Shown in pieces: positions 43,101 to 51,796 of a DNA stretch of 64,000 bases. Made by a program: the position numbers and the translations under genes. This stretch comes from Clostridium magnum DSM 2767 (lineage in GTDB: Bacteria; Bacillota; Clostridia; Clostridiales; Clostridiaceae): the NCBI RefSeq assembly GCF_001623875.1, contig NZ_LWAE01000013.1, forward strand, positions 34,013 through 98,012. Direction: 5' to 3'. Each line of letters begins with the position of its first letter. The stretch's first letter is position 1. Under the pieces are notes generated by a model, which worked only from the letters and a program-made list of their open reading frames with translations, searched no databases and had not been told where the DNA came from.

Positions 43101-44378
43101 ATGGCTAAAGGTAAGCTAAAAGATAAATTGTTTTTATCACAAAGACAGCAACTTAAACACTTAACTAAAAATGAATATACCATTCTTAAAGATATGTGTT
43201 TTATGAGCAAAAACATTTTTAATGTTGCTCTTTATAATGCTAGGCAATATTATCTTAATGAGAAGAAATACCTTAACTATGAGAGCAACTATCACCTTTG
43301 CAAAGATAATGAAAACTATAAGAAACTTAATGCTAATATGGCTCAACAGATAATAAAAGTTGTTGACCGTAGCTTTAAGTCTTTTTTTGCTTTAATTGAT
43401 TTAGCCAAAAAAGGTGGGTACCAATTCAATCAAATAAAACTACCTCATTACCTAAAGAAAGATAGTTACTTTTCTTTAATTTTTAGTGAGTTTAATATTA
43501 AAAATGGATACTTTACAGTACCTATGTCTCCTGCATATAAAAAGAAACATGGTAAAATTATGATTAAAGTTCCTTCTAACCTTGAAGGTAAAAAAATTAA
43601 AGAAGTTAGGATTATCCCTAAATCAAATAATGCAAGGTTCTTTGAGATACAATACATTTATGAATGCACTGAAACTCAAAGGGATTTAGACCAAACTCAT
43701 TCACTTGCGGTAGATTTAGGTGTTGAAAATCTAGCTACTTGTGTTACTAATAAAGGTAAGAGCTTTATTGTTGACGGCAGAAGGCTTAAATCAATTAACC
43801 AATGGTACAATAAAGAAAACAGTAGACTTCAACCTATTAAAGACAAGCAAAAAATCAAAGGTATAACTAAAAAGCAGTTTTTATTAACTAGAAAAAGAAA
43901 CAACCAAGTTAAAGATTACCTTAATAAAACTGCAAGATGTATTATTGATTATTGTTTAAATAATAATATTGGAACACTTATAGTTGGTTACAATCCAACA
44001 TTACAAAGAGAAACTAATATAGGTAAAGCAAATAATCAAAATTTAGTCAATATACCTATAGGTGAACTACGCTCAAAATTAGAGTACCTATCACAAATGT
44101 ATGGTATAAATTTTAAGGAGCAGGAAGAAAGTTATACAAGCAAATCTGACTTTTTTGCCAATGATATATTACCTGGTTTTGACGTAAAAGCACAAGGTAG
44201 TTATACTTTTAGTGGAATAAGAATAACAAGGGGACAGTACCTATCATCTAATGGTAAAATTTACAATGCTGATATAAATGGTGCTTTAAATATAATGCGT
44301 AAAAGTAACTTGGTGGATGTAACAATCTTACAAGCTAGTGGCGTTTTGGACATGCCTTTAAGAATAAGGATTGCTTAA
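43101..44378 (+). CDS. tnpB: TnpB-like protein with altered active site (third)
   Basis: 425 residues from ATG 43101, set by AAAGGTGGTGG; a longer frame upstream has no binding site. RuvC-I is present (LAVDLGVENLATC), and the last motif NADINGALNIM keeps its Asp. The usual RuvC-II Glu is missing: the strand reads TLIVGYNPTLQRE. There is also no CxxC zinc ribbon. A Glu pair sits later in KEQEESYTSKSDFFA, where some TnpB clades carry a relocated catalytic Glu. It is either a rearranged-site nuclease or a nuclease-dead derivative. Confidence 0.85.
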   Translation: MAKGKLKDKLFLSQRQQLKHLTKNEYTILKDMCFMSKNIFNVALYNARQYYLNEKKYLNYESNYHLCKDNENYKKLNANMAQQIIKVVDRSFKSFFALIDLAKKGGYQFNQIKLPHYLKKDSYFSLIFSEFNIKNGYFTVPMSPAYKKKHGKIMIKVPSNLEGKKIKEVRIIPKSNNARFFEIQYIYECTETQRDLDQTHSLAVDLGVENLATCVTNKGKSFIVDGRRLKSINQWYNKENSRLQPIKDKQKIKGITKKQFLLTRKRNNQVKDYLNKTARCIIDYCLNNNIGTLIVGYNPTLQRETNIGKANNQNLVNIPIGELRSKLEYLSQMYGINFKEQEESYTSKSDFFANDILPGFDVKAQGSYTFSGIRITRGQYLSSNGKIYNADINGALNIMRKSNLVDVTILQASGVLDMPLRIRIA

Positions 44379-44728
44379 TACTTGAAAGTATTAAGTGGGA
44401 AACTAGTAAAATCAAACTTCTTATAAAAAAAGAATCCGCAACATCTATAGGTGGCGGTAGTTCAACTATTTAGTTTAACGGATATAAGCTCTAATACTTA
44501 AAAAAATACAAGGACTAGTTGAAATGACTATTTGATTTAGATATGATTGATTGTTATACAAATTTCAGTGTAATAGCATTGATATGCTTAAGATCTGATA
44601 GACAAAGCGTATATGTGGACGAATTGGAAATTAGAATTTTCAAGGTTTTCCACTTCAAAATGCGGTACAAGGAAAAACGCCTTAATGGCCTGGAAAAGCC
44701 AGTAAGACGTAAATCCTCTAGGAATTAA
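44379..44728 (+). other. Right end and guide-RNA region of the third tnpB element
   Basis: A stretch rich in short hairpins follows the tnpB stop, as expected for the right end and guide RNA. A 61-codon open frame at 44543 lacks a ribosome binding site and is not called. The element end is not precisely visible. Confidence 0.45.
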
Positions 44729-44758
44729 CTTTACACCCATATACAAAAAAGTATATGG

Positions 44759-44790
44759 AGTTACGGTATACCCATTACCGTAACTTTTTT
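44759..44790 (+). terminator. Intrinsic terminator
   Basis: GTTACGGTA pairs perfectly with TACCGTAAC, followed by T6. Directly upstream is another inverted repeat, CCATATAC with GTATATGG. Confidence 0.8.
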
Positions 44791-44876
44791 ATAATTATAT
44801 CATGTTTTTGTAGCTTCAATCAATATTCTAGCAGTTTTGAGTTCAATATTTACTATTGGTGGGTAAATTATTCTTA

Positions 44877-44995
44877 TTGAATATAATAAACAAAAATGTT
44901 ACAATTATAACAACAATACAATTATAAAACCTTAAACTCTTGCATTTATTTGTGGGAGAGGATTTTATCAAATTTAATACTTTTTTTCGCAAATG
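44877..44995 (+). promoter_or_regulatory. Promoter and box leader of unit D
   Basis: TTGAAT (44877-44882), a 17-base spacer and TACAAT (44900-44905). Box variants GGATTTTATCAAATT (44960) and TTTTTTCGCAAAT (44982) follow. Confidence 0.65.
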
Positions 44996-45044
44996 CTTTA
45001 GGATTTTCACAAATTTTATTTGTGTTAATTGCTAGAGTTTTTTT
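44996..45044 (+). terminator. Leader terminator of unit D with embedded box
   Basis: CTTTAG pairs with CTAGAG at the base and CACAAAT with ATTTGTG at the top, followed by T7. The box variant GGATTTTCACAAATT (45001) forms the 5' arm. It lies 35 bases before the first gene and is nearly the same as the unit E terminator. Confidence 0.75.
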
Positions 45045-45066
45045 ATTGCAAAAAATTAGAAAGGGA

Positions 45067-45080
45067 GGATTTTAGCAAAT
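45067..45080 (+). promoter_or_regulatory. Regulatory box overlapping the start codon
   Basis: The exact box GGATTTTAGCAAAT runs into ATG 45079 and shares GGGAGG with the ribosome binding site. Confidence 0.7.
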
Positions 45081-45279
45081 GAAACACATTACTATTGATC
45101 AGATTTTATTTATGGCAGAATCTATGAATTTGGAGGTTATTGAGGACATTTATATATCCTTAACCAATGGAAAAAAGACCATTGTGATTAATGATATTGG
45201 ATGTCTAAAGGAACCGCCTTTCACTACACTTTATGACGAAAAGGAAGTACAAAAGGTAATAGATATGCTAGTTAAGTAA
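45079..45279 (+). CDS. Hypothetical protein, 66 aa
   Basis: A small acidic protein with an alpha-beta pattern (LFMAESMNLEVIEDIYISLT, NGKKTIVINDIGCLKEPPF). It is the first gene of unit D, immediately after the leader terminator. The ribosome binding site is AAAGGGAGG. The family is unknown. Confidence 0.5.
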   Translation: MKHITIDQILFMAESMNLEVIEDIYISLTNGKKTIVINDIGCLKEPPFTTLYDEKEVQKVIDMLVK

Positions 45280-45287
45280 TGTTAAAA

Positions 45288-45302
45288 GGATTTATGCAAA
45301 TT
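45288..45302 (+). promoter_or_regulatory. Regulatory box
   Basis: The exact box GGATTTATGCAAATT, followed by AGAAAGGATG before the ATG at 45319. Confidence 0.65.
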
Positions 45303-45318
45303 AGAAAGGATGATAACT

Positions 45319-45483
45319 ATGATAATTCAAGGAGCAGTACCTTACAAAAATGATAAGGAAAGAGATGAGCTTATACTTCTACTTAAAAAGGAATTTGACT
45401 TCAAAATTAAAATTACAGTAGACCGTATAGGCAAGTTTATTGATTATTGGAGTTTTACAAATAAAACCGTAGAACAAATGTAG
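45319..45483 (+). CDS. Hypothetical protein, 54 aa
   Basis: A short frame with AAAGGATG upstream and a box before it. The product is lysine-rich (YKNDKERDELILLLKKEFDF), probably one helix and a beta hairpin. Unknown; second gene of unit D. Confidence 0.5.
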   Translation: MIIQGAVPYKNDKERDELILLLKKEFDFKIKITVDRIGKFIDYWSFTNKTVEQM

Positions 45484-45494
45484 TATACGGAAAA

Positions 45495-45509
45495 GGATTT
45501 AAGCAAATA
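45495..45509 (+). promoter_or_regulatory. Regulatory box
   Basis: The exact box GGATTTAAGCAAATA before a gene now split by the fourth tnpB element. Confidence 0.65.
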
Positions 45510-45525
45510 AAAGGATGTGTAAACA

Positions 45526-45573
45526 ATGAAAAATTTAATAAAGTATCCTTCATTTATATTTCCTTTCCTATAG
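45526..45573 (+). pseudogene. 5' fragment of a gene split by the fourth tnpB element
   Basis: ATG 45526 with AAAGGATG and a box upstream begins a frame (MKNLIKYPS ...) that is cut after a few codons where the element starts. The matching 3' part is at 46993-47193. Confidence 0.5.
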
Positions 45574-46992
45574 GAAGGGTTGAGGAGAGAGTGAGATATT
45601 AGCTATATCTTGGGGGGGGTTACCACCGTAATACTCTCGTTACTTGTGATGATAATCATAAAATGGCCTTGGTCATAGCGTTCGTGAACTACTCCGCTTG
45701 TAGAAGCGGGAGCTTCCTATAGGCTTAAAAGCCACAAGGGTAACGGTTGTCCCAACCGCCTTTTATGTTAAGGATAATCTTAATCCTTCATTATTTATAT
45801 TTACACTAGCGTTAAAGTCCCTTTGATGAGTAGTGTTGCACTTACTGCAAGTCCAATCTCTAACAGAAAGGGATTTAACCTCTTTGTTTATTGCACCACA
45901 AACAGAGCATAGCTGACTACTTGGGAAATAAGTATCTACCTTATTAAAGGTACGCCCATACCAGTTAGCTTTATACTTAATCATGGTAAAAAACTTACTC
46001 CAAGAAACGTCACTTATACTTTGAGATAAATCATTACCTTGTATAATTGATTTTATGTTAAGGCCTTCTACACTTATAGTTTGGTTTTCACGTATAAGTC
46101 TAGTTGAAAGCTTTTGCAAAAAGTCAAATCTACAGTTAGCAACCTTTTCATGCAGTTTTGCCAGTTTTACTCTTACTTTATGATAGTTAATACTACCCTT
46201 AGTCTTATTGGATAACTGTCTTTGCAGTTCCTTAATTCTATTAAGGTATTTAGTTAGAAATTTAGGATTAGGAACTTCTTCACCATTTAAAAGGGTTGCG
46301 AAGCACTTTACGCCTACATCTATACCCACTGATTGAGTAAGCTTTGGCATGGGTTCAACATTTACATTACAACAAATACTAACATAGTATTTACCTGTAT
46401 TAGTTCTGCTTATAGTGGCATTAACTATTTTACCTTGAATTTCTCTATGATTAATAAACTTCACTAAACCAACCTTAGGAAGTTTTATGTGATTACCTTT
46501 TATTTCAATATTATTATGACTGTAGGTGGTTTTATAACTTTGAAAATAGTTATGTTTACTTTTAAACTTTGGGAAACCACTACCTTTAAAAAAGTTTTTA
46601 TAACTAATCTCAAGTTTTTTAAGGGTTTGTTGTACTGCCACAGCGTCAGCTTCTTTAAGCCAAGGATACTGCACTTTAAGGTTAGGAAGCATAGCTGAAC
46701 ATTCTTTATAGCTTAGCTGTAGTTTGTATGTATTATAATGTTCTTTTTTTAAGGCTAAGAAATAATTATAAATAAATCTAGTACATCCAAACATTTTATT
46801 TAAGAATATTTCCTGTTCTTTATTGGGTTTTAAGCTAAACTTAAAGCCTTTTTCCATAGTATCACCACCTATGATAATTATACCATTATTTCAGTTCGAA
46901 AAACAGTTGTAAGTATTAGAAATACAGGCTTTAACGCAATTCGCACCCACTTTAGAAGATAGGTGTAGTCTTGCTAGTTTAGGATAGACTAA
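45574..46992 (-). mobile_element. IS200/IS605-type element with tnpB only (fourth)
   Basis: A minus-strand tnpB with its right end and guide RNA to the left (45574-45762; the conserved segment at 45686-45749 includes a GCTTGTAGAAGC-type hairpin) and its left end at about 46858-46992. It interrupts a unit D gene. No tnpA. The boundaries are set only by the host frame. Confidence 0.65.
45763..46857 (-). CDS. tnpB: TnpB RNA-guided nuclease (fourth)
   Basis: 364 residues, canonical. It begins FKFSLKPNKEQEIFLNKMFG. RuvC motifs are SVGIDVGVKCFATLL (Asp), TISVEGLNIK (Glu) and HQRDFNASVNI (Asp), with a CSVCG...CSKC zinc ribbon before the last. All catalytic residues are present. GGTGGTGAT precedes the start on the minus strand, and a minus-strand TATAAT lies about 25 bases further upstream. 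Confidence 0.92.
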   Translation of the reverse strand: MEKGFKFSLKPNKEQEIFLNKMFGCTRFIYNYFLALKKEHYNTYKLQLSYKECSAMLPNLKVQYPWLKEADAVAVQQTLKKLEISYKNFFKGSGFPKFKSKHNYFQSYKTTYSHNNIEIKGNHIKLPKVGLVKFINHREIQGKIVNATISRTNTGKYYVSICCNVNVEPMPKLTQSVGIDVGVKCFATLLNGEEVPNPKFLTKYLNRIKELQRQLSNKTKGSINYHKVRVKLAKLHEKVANCRFDFLQKLSTRLIRENQTISVEGLNIKSIIQGNDLSQSISDVSWSKFFTMIKYKANWYGRTFNKVDTYFPSSQLCSVCGAINKEVKSLSVRDWTCSKCNTTHQRDFNASVNINNEGLRLSLT

Positions 46993-47193
46993 CCACCTTA
47001 TGAACTTGGGAAGAAGCAGGCTGTTACCTATGTTGGAAATGCTAAACCTTGTGTACCTGATGATATTGATGAAAAAATAGTTGAAATAATACGAAGCGGT
47101 AATGTTCCAGACGATTACGTTCTGTTAAAGGAAGGTGAAGAATGGAAGCTACCCGCAGGTGCATTCAAAGGCTCGGATGGTGGAGCTAAATAG
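46993..47193 (+). pseudogene. 3' fragment of the gene split by the fourth tnpB element
   Basis: The open frame resumes with KKQAVTYVGNAKPCVPDDID and continues to VLLKEGEEWKLPAGAFKGSD and a stop. It has the composition of a small phage-type protein. The original gene was about 70-80 codons. Unrecognised. Confidence 0.55.
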
Positions 47194-47224
47194 TTAAAAA
47201 AGTAGGTTGAAGATAAGAGTAGAA

Positions 47225-47310
47225 ATACAATTAAGTTGTGTTCTGGTACAATTAAGTTATGTTCTAAGACAATTAACTTGTGTTTTAATACAAATAAGTT
47301 GTGTTCTACA
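47225..47310 (+). repeat. Four tandem 21-bp repeats
   Basis: Units CAATTAAGTTGTGTTCT, CAATTAAGTTATGTTCT, CAATTAACTTGTGTTTT and CAAATAAGTTGTGTTCT start at 47228, 47249, 47270 and 47291, a period of exactly 21. They resemble iterons. The same unit with the same preceding sequence lies at 42888. Confidence 0.75.
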
Positions 47311-47362
47311 AAATGAATATTTATTCAGCAATATTATAAAATATTCAATTAATCAAAATGTA

Positions 47363-47399
47363 GAAAAACCTCTAGATTTTTATATATCTAGAGGTTTTT
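47363..47399. terminator. Bidirectional terminator
   Basis: AAAAACCTCTAGAT pairs with ATCTAGAGGTTTTT, giving T-runs in both directions. It serves the frameshifted minus-strand gene and possibly unit D. Confidence 0.8.
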
Positions 47400-47921
47400 C
47401 TAATTTAAATTTTTCAACTTTATATGAAAATCTCTTAAATTCTATTAGCAGTTCACTACCTGAACTAAGTAATATCTCATGCCTAAAATACTCTTCATCA
47501 GGCATTGTTAATTCATCATATCCCCAATCCTCTAGCCCTGAACCATCTCTCCAAAACAAAGGAGTTTCACTTGGAGAATCAATTTTCGTTTTTCTAATAG
47601 AAGCATATTTTAAAGAATATATTTTATCCTCTTCATAATTAATTACTTCAATTTCTATTGTTAACGGGTTATGTATGTTTTTATGTTGCTTTCTTTGTTT
47701 AATTCTTTCAGCCATAATATCTTTAATATTAATTGAAATTATTTTACCATCATGCAAGCTTTCTTTAGTAAAGAAATTAAAGTTTCTCTTACTTAACTTA
47801 TTTTCGAGATTCTTAAGTTGTATTGTATATTCGTTAAGATTTTTCGTCCATTCATCATCGCATTTTGATACTCTCCACCTGAATTAAAACCTAACCATAG
47901 TTTCTTTTTAAAATATTTCAT
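47380..47921 (-). pseudogene. Frameshifted hypothetical gene (DUF4085-like start)
   Basis: ATG 47921 with AGGAG upstream encodes MKYFKKKLWLGFNSGG. A frameshift near 47870 then moves the reading to VSKCDDEWTKNLNEY and on to LHDGKIISINIKDIMAERIK and the final 125 residues, ending FKLEKPLDI. One indel restores a single protein of about 180 residues. The MKYF-K-LW start recalls DUF4085 proteins, but the assignment is weak. A sequencing error cannot be excluded. Confidence 0.5.
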
Positions 47922-48122
47922 ACTTACTCCTGGATCATCTGTATTAATACTTATTAACTTTAAACTGCGATTTGGAAAGGACAGACAGATAAAATGATAT
48001 TGATTTACGCTACATATAATCAGTATTTCAAAGTAAGCACTATGTGTTGGGATATCTCAACGCGCTTCCCCTGGCACCAACATGTGATGTCAGGGTTACA
48101 AGCATTTTACTCTGATTTCTTG

Positions 48123-48290
48123 TTACATTCTATCCTGGCTTTTTCGCTCCCTTGATGCGAGGCTTTCAAACTCTGCATCGATAGTTTTTTTGCCAGAACG
48201 GCTATCGAGCAAGTATTGCAAATAGTTGTATGGATGAAGCCAATGAGATTTCGCCGTCTCTACCATTGTATTTTCAATATATACGGAAGC
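48123..48290 (-). pseudogene. C-terminal remnant of an IS66-family transposase
   Basis: The frame reads NTMVETAKSHWLHPYNYLQY followed by LLDSRSG, matching the end of IS66 TnpC transposases (S-VETAKANGLNPYEYL-YLL). Only about 55 residues remain. It abuts the stop codon of the radical SAM gene. The remaining bases of 47922-48293 hold no other gene. Confidence 0.7.
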
Positions 48291-48293
48291 AGA

Positions 48294-49343
48294 TTAAAAC
48301 GCACTATAATTTTTTTTGAATTCCTGTAATGAATCATAAGAACAATTTTTCCAAAAAACAGGACACCCTCCATGGCACGCTTCCAAATGCTCACAATCAT
48401 TACAATCGGATGACGGCATTCTACTCAACCTAGCAATTGTACTTTTATACGGATCATATTTTACATATTTTTCAAGCTCCTCATATGTCGAGAAATCTAC
48501 ACCAAACTTACCAATTTTATTATCGATAAACATACTGCAAGGAAGCAAATTCATTCCTGTATCAAACGTTGCACCATTACCCTTATAAATCTGACAAGGT
48601 GCCGCTAATTTACCCTTGAATGCTTCTAAATGTTTCTCCGTATATACACATATAGGAAATGTATATTCAACCCACCATTCACCTTTTGTTATTCTATTTA
48701 ATTCGTCTATTTGCGATATGAATTTTTCAATCAAAATATACGGATTATTATGTTTCAAATATTCTACATTCTTAAATTCTGATTCTTCATTATCTAATGG
48801 AAATGTGAACGAAAACTGCCTTGCACCATTTTTATGAGCAGCCTCAATAGCTTCACAAAATCCGTCTATATTTGAACAAGTCAAAACCATCGAACACGTA
48901 AACTCAGTTGAAAATCTTGATATATTATGTATTGCCTCAAGCTGCTTTGCAAAGCATTCTTGCCCTACTACTTCAAGACATTCATCTTCATTCTTGCCCT
49001 TTAATGAAACATCAATGTAATCCAAACCATTTTCTATCAGCTCTTTACAATAATCATAATCAGATAGCAAAATACCATTTGTGGCAATCGTTGCTAGCAT
49101 CTTATGTTCTCGACTTTTGACATATTTTATTATTTCTTTTAATTCTGGGTACATTGTCGGCTCGCCGCCTGAAAAAACAACAAATTTTACTTTAGCATCA
49201 TTGCAAAAGTCTATTATTTTCTTTACGTCATCACTCTCAATAGTCTCATTAGCTGTATATCCTGTTCTTCTAGCATAACAAAAACTACATCTCAAATTGC
49301 AGTTTCTTGTAAGCGTAATGATGCACTGATCTATATTCAACAT
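48294..49343 (-). CDS. Radical SAM protein with SPASM-type Cys tail (peptide maturase)
   Basis: 349 residues. The radical SAM cluster motif CNLRCSFC lies near 15-22 and the GGEP motif in VVFSGGEPTMYPEL near 55-68. The C-terminal auxiliary cluster region has CSMF and the row CNDCEHLEACHGGCPVFW near 316-333, a SPASM/twitch pattern. Such enzymes reduce S-adenosylmethionine to a radical that forms thioether or C-C links in peptides. It is the last gene of the minus-strand operon after the UvrA-like gene. It might act on the precursor in series with the first maturase. Confidence 0.85.
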   Translation of the reverse strand: MLNIDQCIITLTRNCNLRCSFCYARRTGYTANETIESDDVKKIIDFCNDAKVKFVVFSGGEPTMYPELKEIIKYVKSREHKMLATIATNGILLSDYDYCKELIENGLDYIDVSLKGKNEDECLEVVGQECFAKQLEAIHNISRFSTEFTCSMVLTCSNIDGFCEAIEAAHKNGARQFSFTFPLDNEESEFKNVEYLKHNNPYILIEKFISQIDELNRITKGEWWVEYTFPICVYTEKHLEAFKGKLAAPCQIYKGNGATFDTGMNLLPCSMFIDNKIGKFGVDFSTYEELEKYVKYDPYKSTIARLSRMPSSDCNDCEHLEACHGGCPVFWKNCSYDSLQEFKKNYSAF

Positions 49344-49425
49344 CGCTGAAAGCTCCTTCCTATTCTATTTATTCGCAGTTTAAAGATCTTCGTACAATTT
49401 CAACTCATAAAATTCCAAACGTATA

Positions 49426-51756
49426 CTATGTATCAAGCTTATATAACGATGATTCTTTACAACTAAATACTGTTTTTGAATTTCCTTGAGAGACAATTTT
49501 TCCTCCTTCGCTTCCACCAAACAAGCCAAAATCAATTATATAATCTGATAATCTCGCAACAAACTCAATGTTGTGTTCAATGATAAGTATTGTTTCCTGA
49601 TTAGCCTGTAATGAAAGCAGTATTTTCTCAAATTTCTCAATATCCACACTATTAAGTCCTGAAGTTGGTTCATCGAGGATATATAAATTCTGACCACGTG
49701 ATACAATACCTAAAGCTTTTGCCAATTTAATTCTTTGTGCTTCTCCACCTGACAAATTCATAGACATCTGCCCTAACTTCAAATATCCTAATCCAAGTTC
49801 AATCATGCTGGACAAAACAGAATAAACCTTTTGGGTATCTTTAAAAATATCTATAATTTCAGAAATAGGTGTCTCCAAAATCTCTTGTATATTTTTCCCT
49901 TTATATATTACAGACAAAATTTTATCGTTAAAACGTCTACCTTCACATTCGGGACATGTGATATATGAACTTGACAAATAATTCAAATCTATTTTCTGAA
50001 GTCCAGTGCCTTGGCAACATTCGCATCTGCCGCCCTTTACATTCATGCTAAACAGCGATGCACTAATCTTCATTTTCTTTGCTTCATCTGTTTTGGCTAA
50101 CAACCTTCTAATTTCATCAAAAATTTCCAAGTATGACACTATGGTCGATCTTGGTGTTCTACCTATTGGAGCTTGATTCACCTCGACTACTCTTTTAAAG
50201 ACATTATCACCGATAAAAGATTCACAATTCACACTTGACTTTCGACTAAAACATTTCAAAATAACCGAAGTCAACGTAGATTTTCCCGATCCTGATACAC
50301 CAGTGATACATGTTATTCCACCAATTGGGAAACGTGCATCTTGATTATGTATATTTCTAAAATCTATCTTCTTTATTTCACAATATTGATCAAACTCCTT
50401 AGTATCTTTAAATTCTAAATTTAAAACATAATCAGAAGGTTTAGTATTTACATCAATAATGTATCCACCCTTAGGTCCTCCAACAGGTCCCAATTCAATA
50501 ATGTTGTCTGCAGAAGAAATATATCTTTTATTATGTTCTATTGCAATAACAGTATTTCCTTTATCAATCAATTCTTTTGTTGACTTAATGATACTGGTAA
50601 TATCCCTATGATGTAACCCTTTACAAGGCTCGTCTAAAATATACATAATCCCCTTCAGTGAACAAGTCAACTGTGTAGCTATTCTAATTCTCTGTCTCTC
50701 TCCACCTGACAGAGACGGTATCGGACGATTCAAGCATAAATATCCAACATTTAATTGAATCAATGAACTCAACTTATTTAGGATACCATCAATCAACTGT
50801 GAAACAAGTTCTCTTTTTGCCTTAACCACTTTATCGTAATCGAAATCCTTCAACCAAGTTTGAAGATTCATTAATTCCATATCTTCTACTTCATAATAGT
50901 TAAGTCCATTCACCTTATATTCCAAAACGTCACTTCTTAACTTCGAGCCGCCACATACATGACATGGTACGTCTTCCATATATTGGGTATACAGTGAAGT
51001 AGACATTGTATTGTCAACTTGAGTAACTCTCTCCATAATAGCAGAAATAGCACCTTGTAAGAATACATAATGCTGTTTCCTTCGCTTTCCTTCTTTATAT
51101 AATAATTTATATTTTATTTTTTCATCAGCATATAACAACTGATGAAGGTCTTTTTTAGAAAGCGCTGATACACTTTTGTTAATATCTATTCCATATTGTT
51201 CGCACAGGGCTTCCAGATATTTCTGTTCCTTACTCTCTTCCGTACCCTTGAAATAAAGAATAGCACCCTCTTTCAAAGTTTTATTTTTGTCAGGAATCAA
51301 TAAGTCTTCTGAAATTACCGTTTCAATTCCTAATCCCGAACAATGTGGACAAAATGATTTAGGGTTATTCGATGAAAAAATACTTTCAGATATATCGTTA
51401 CCCCTATCGCTATTTAGGATTGCAAATAAAGACCTTAAGTAGTACGAAATATCTGTTGTTGTTCCAATTGTTGAACGTGGATTTACATTATAATAATTCT
51501 GCGAAATATTTAATGCCGGACGCAAATTCTCAATAGATCTTACTTTAGGTTTATTCATCAATTTCTGCCCATAAATATTTCCCGTCATTCCTTCAAGGAA
51601 ACCTCTTTGACTTTCAGCATATAATGTATCAAAAACTAATGAAGATTTTCCACATCCTGAGCACCCCGTCACACACGTAAATGCATTCAATGGAATTTCC
51701 AAATCTATATGTTTAAGATTATGCTCATATGCGTCCTTTATAATGATCGTTTCCAT
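49426..51756 (-). CDS. UvrA-like ABC ATPase (short UvrA paralogue)
   Basis: About 776 residues against roughly 940 for UvrA. Both ATPase halves are complete: Walker A GCSGCGKSSL and GVSGSGKSTL, signatures LSGGERQRIRIA and LSGGEAQRIKLA, Walker B LDEPCKGLHHRD and LDEPTSGLNSVD. Zinc modules CHVCGG and CECCQGTG...CPECEGRRF are present. The first signature-domain insertion, where UvrB binds, is shortened, with only one CPHC pair. Such paralogues (DrrC-like) protect producers of DNA-binding compounds. I chose ATG 51756 because GGAGG precedes it. It lies between two radical SAM genes. Confidence 0.85.
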   Translation of the reverse strand: METIIIKDAYEHNLKHIDLEIPLNAFTCVTGCSGCGKSSLVFDTLYAESQRGFLEGMTGNIYGQKLMNKPKVRSIENLRPALNISQNYYNVNPRSTIGTTTDISYYLRSLFAILNSDRGNDISESIFSSNNPKSFCPHCSGLGIETVISEDLLIPDKNKTLKEGAILYFKGTEESKEQKYLEALCEQYGIDINKSVSALSKKDLHQLLYADEKIKYKLLYKEGKRRKQHYVFLQGAISAIMERVTQVDNTMSTSLYTQYMEDVPCHVCGGSKLRSDVLEYKVNGLNYYEVEDMELMNLQTWLKDFDYDKVVKAKRELVSQLIDGILNKLSSLIQLNVGYLCLNRPIPSLSGGERQRIRIATQLTCSLKGIMYILDEPCKGLHHRDITSIIKSTKELIDKGNTVIAIEHNKRYISSADNIIELGPVGGPKGGYIIDVNTKPSDYVLNLEFKDTKEFDQYCEIKKIDFRNIHNQDARFPIGGITCITGVSGSGKSTLTSVILKCFSRKSSVNCESFIGDNVFKRVVEVNQAPIGRTPRSTIVSYLEIFDEIRRLLAKTDEAKKMKISASLFSMNVKGGRCECCQGTGLQKIDLNYLSSSYITCPECEGRRFNDKILSVIYKGKNIQEILETPISEIIDIFKDTQKVYSVLSSMIELGLGYLKLGQMSMNLSGGEAQRIKLAKALGIVSRGQNLYILDEPTSGLNSVDIEKFEKILLSLQANQETILIIEHNIEFVARLSDYIIDFGLFGGSEGGKIVSQGNSKTVFSCKESSLYKLDT

Positions 51757-51796
51757 ATAATCTGCCTCCATTCTCATCTGATAATATCGTTACAAT

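Noticed and set aside
44543..44728. 61-codon open frame after the third tnpB
   Set aside because: There is no ribosome binding site, the composition is not protein-like, and the position is inside the expected right end and guide-RNA region.
47207..47638. Plus-strand open frame of 143 codons with a 7-residue repeat
   Set aside because: Its repeated part is just the translation of the 21-bp DNA repeats, and the rest is antisense to the frameshifted minus-strand gene and its terminator. It has no ribosome binding site.
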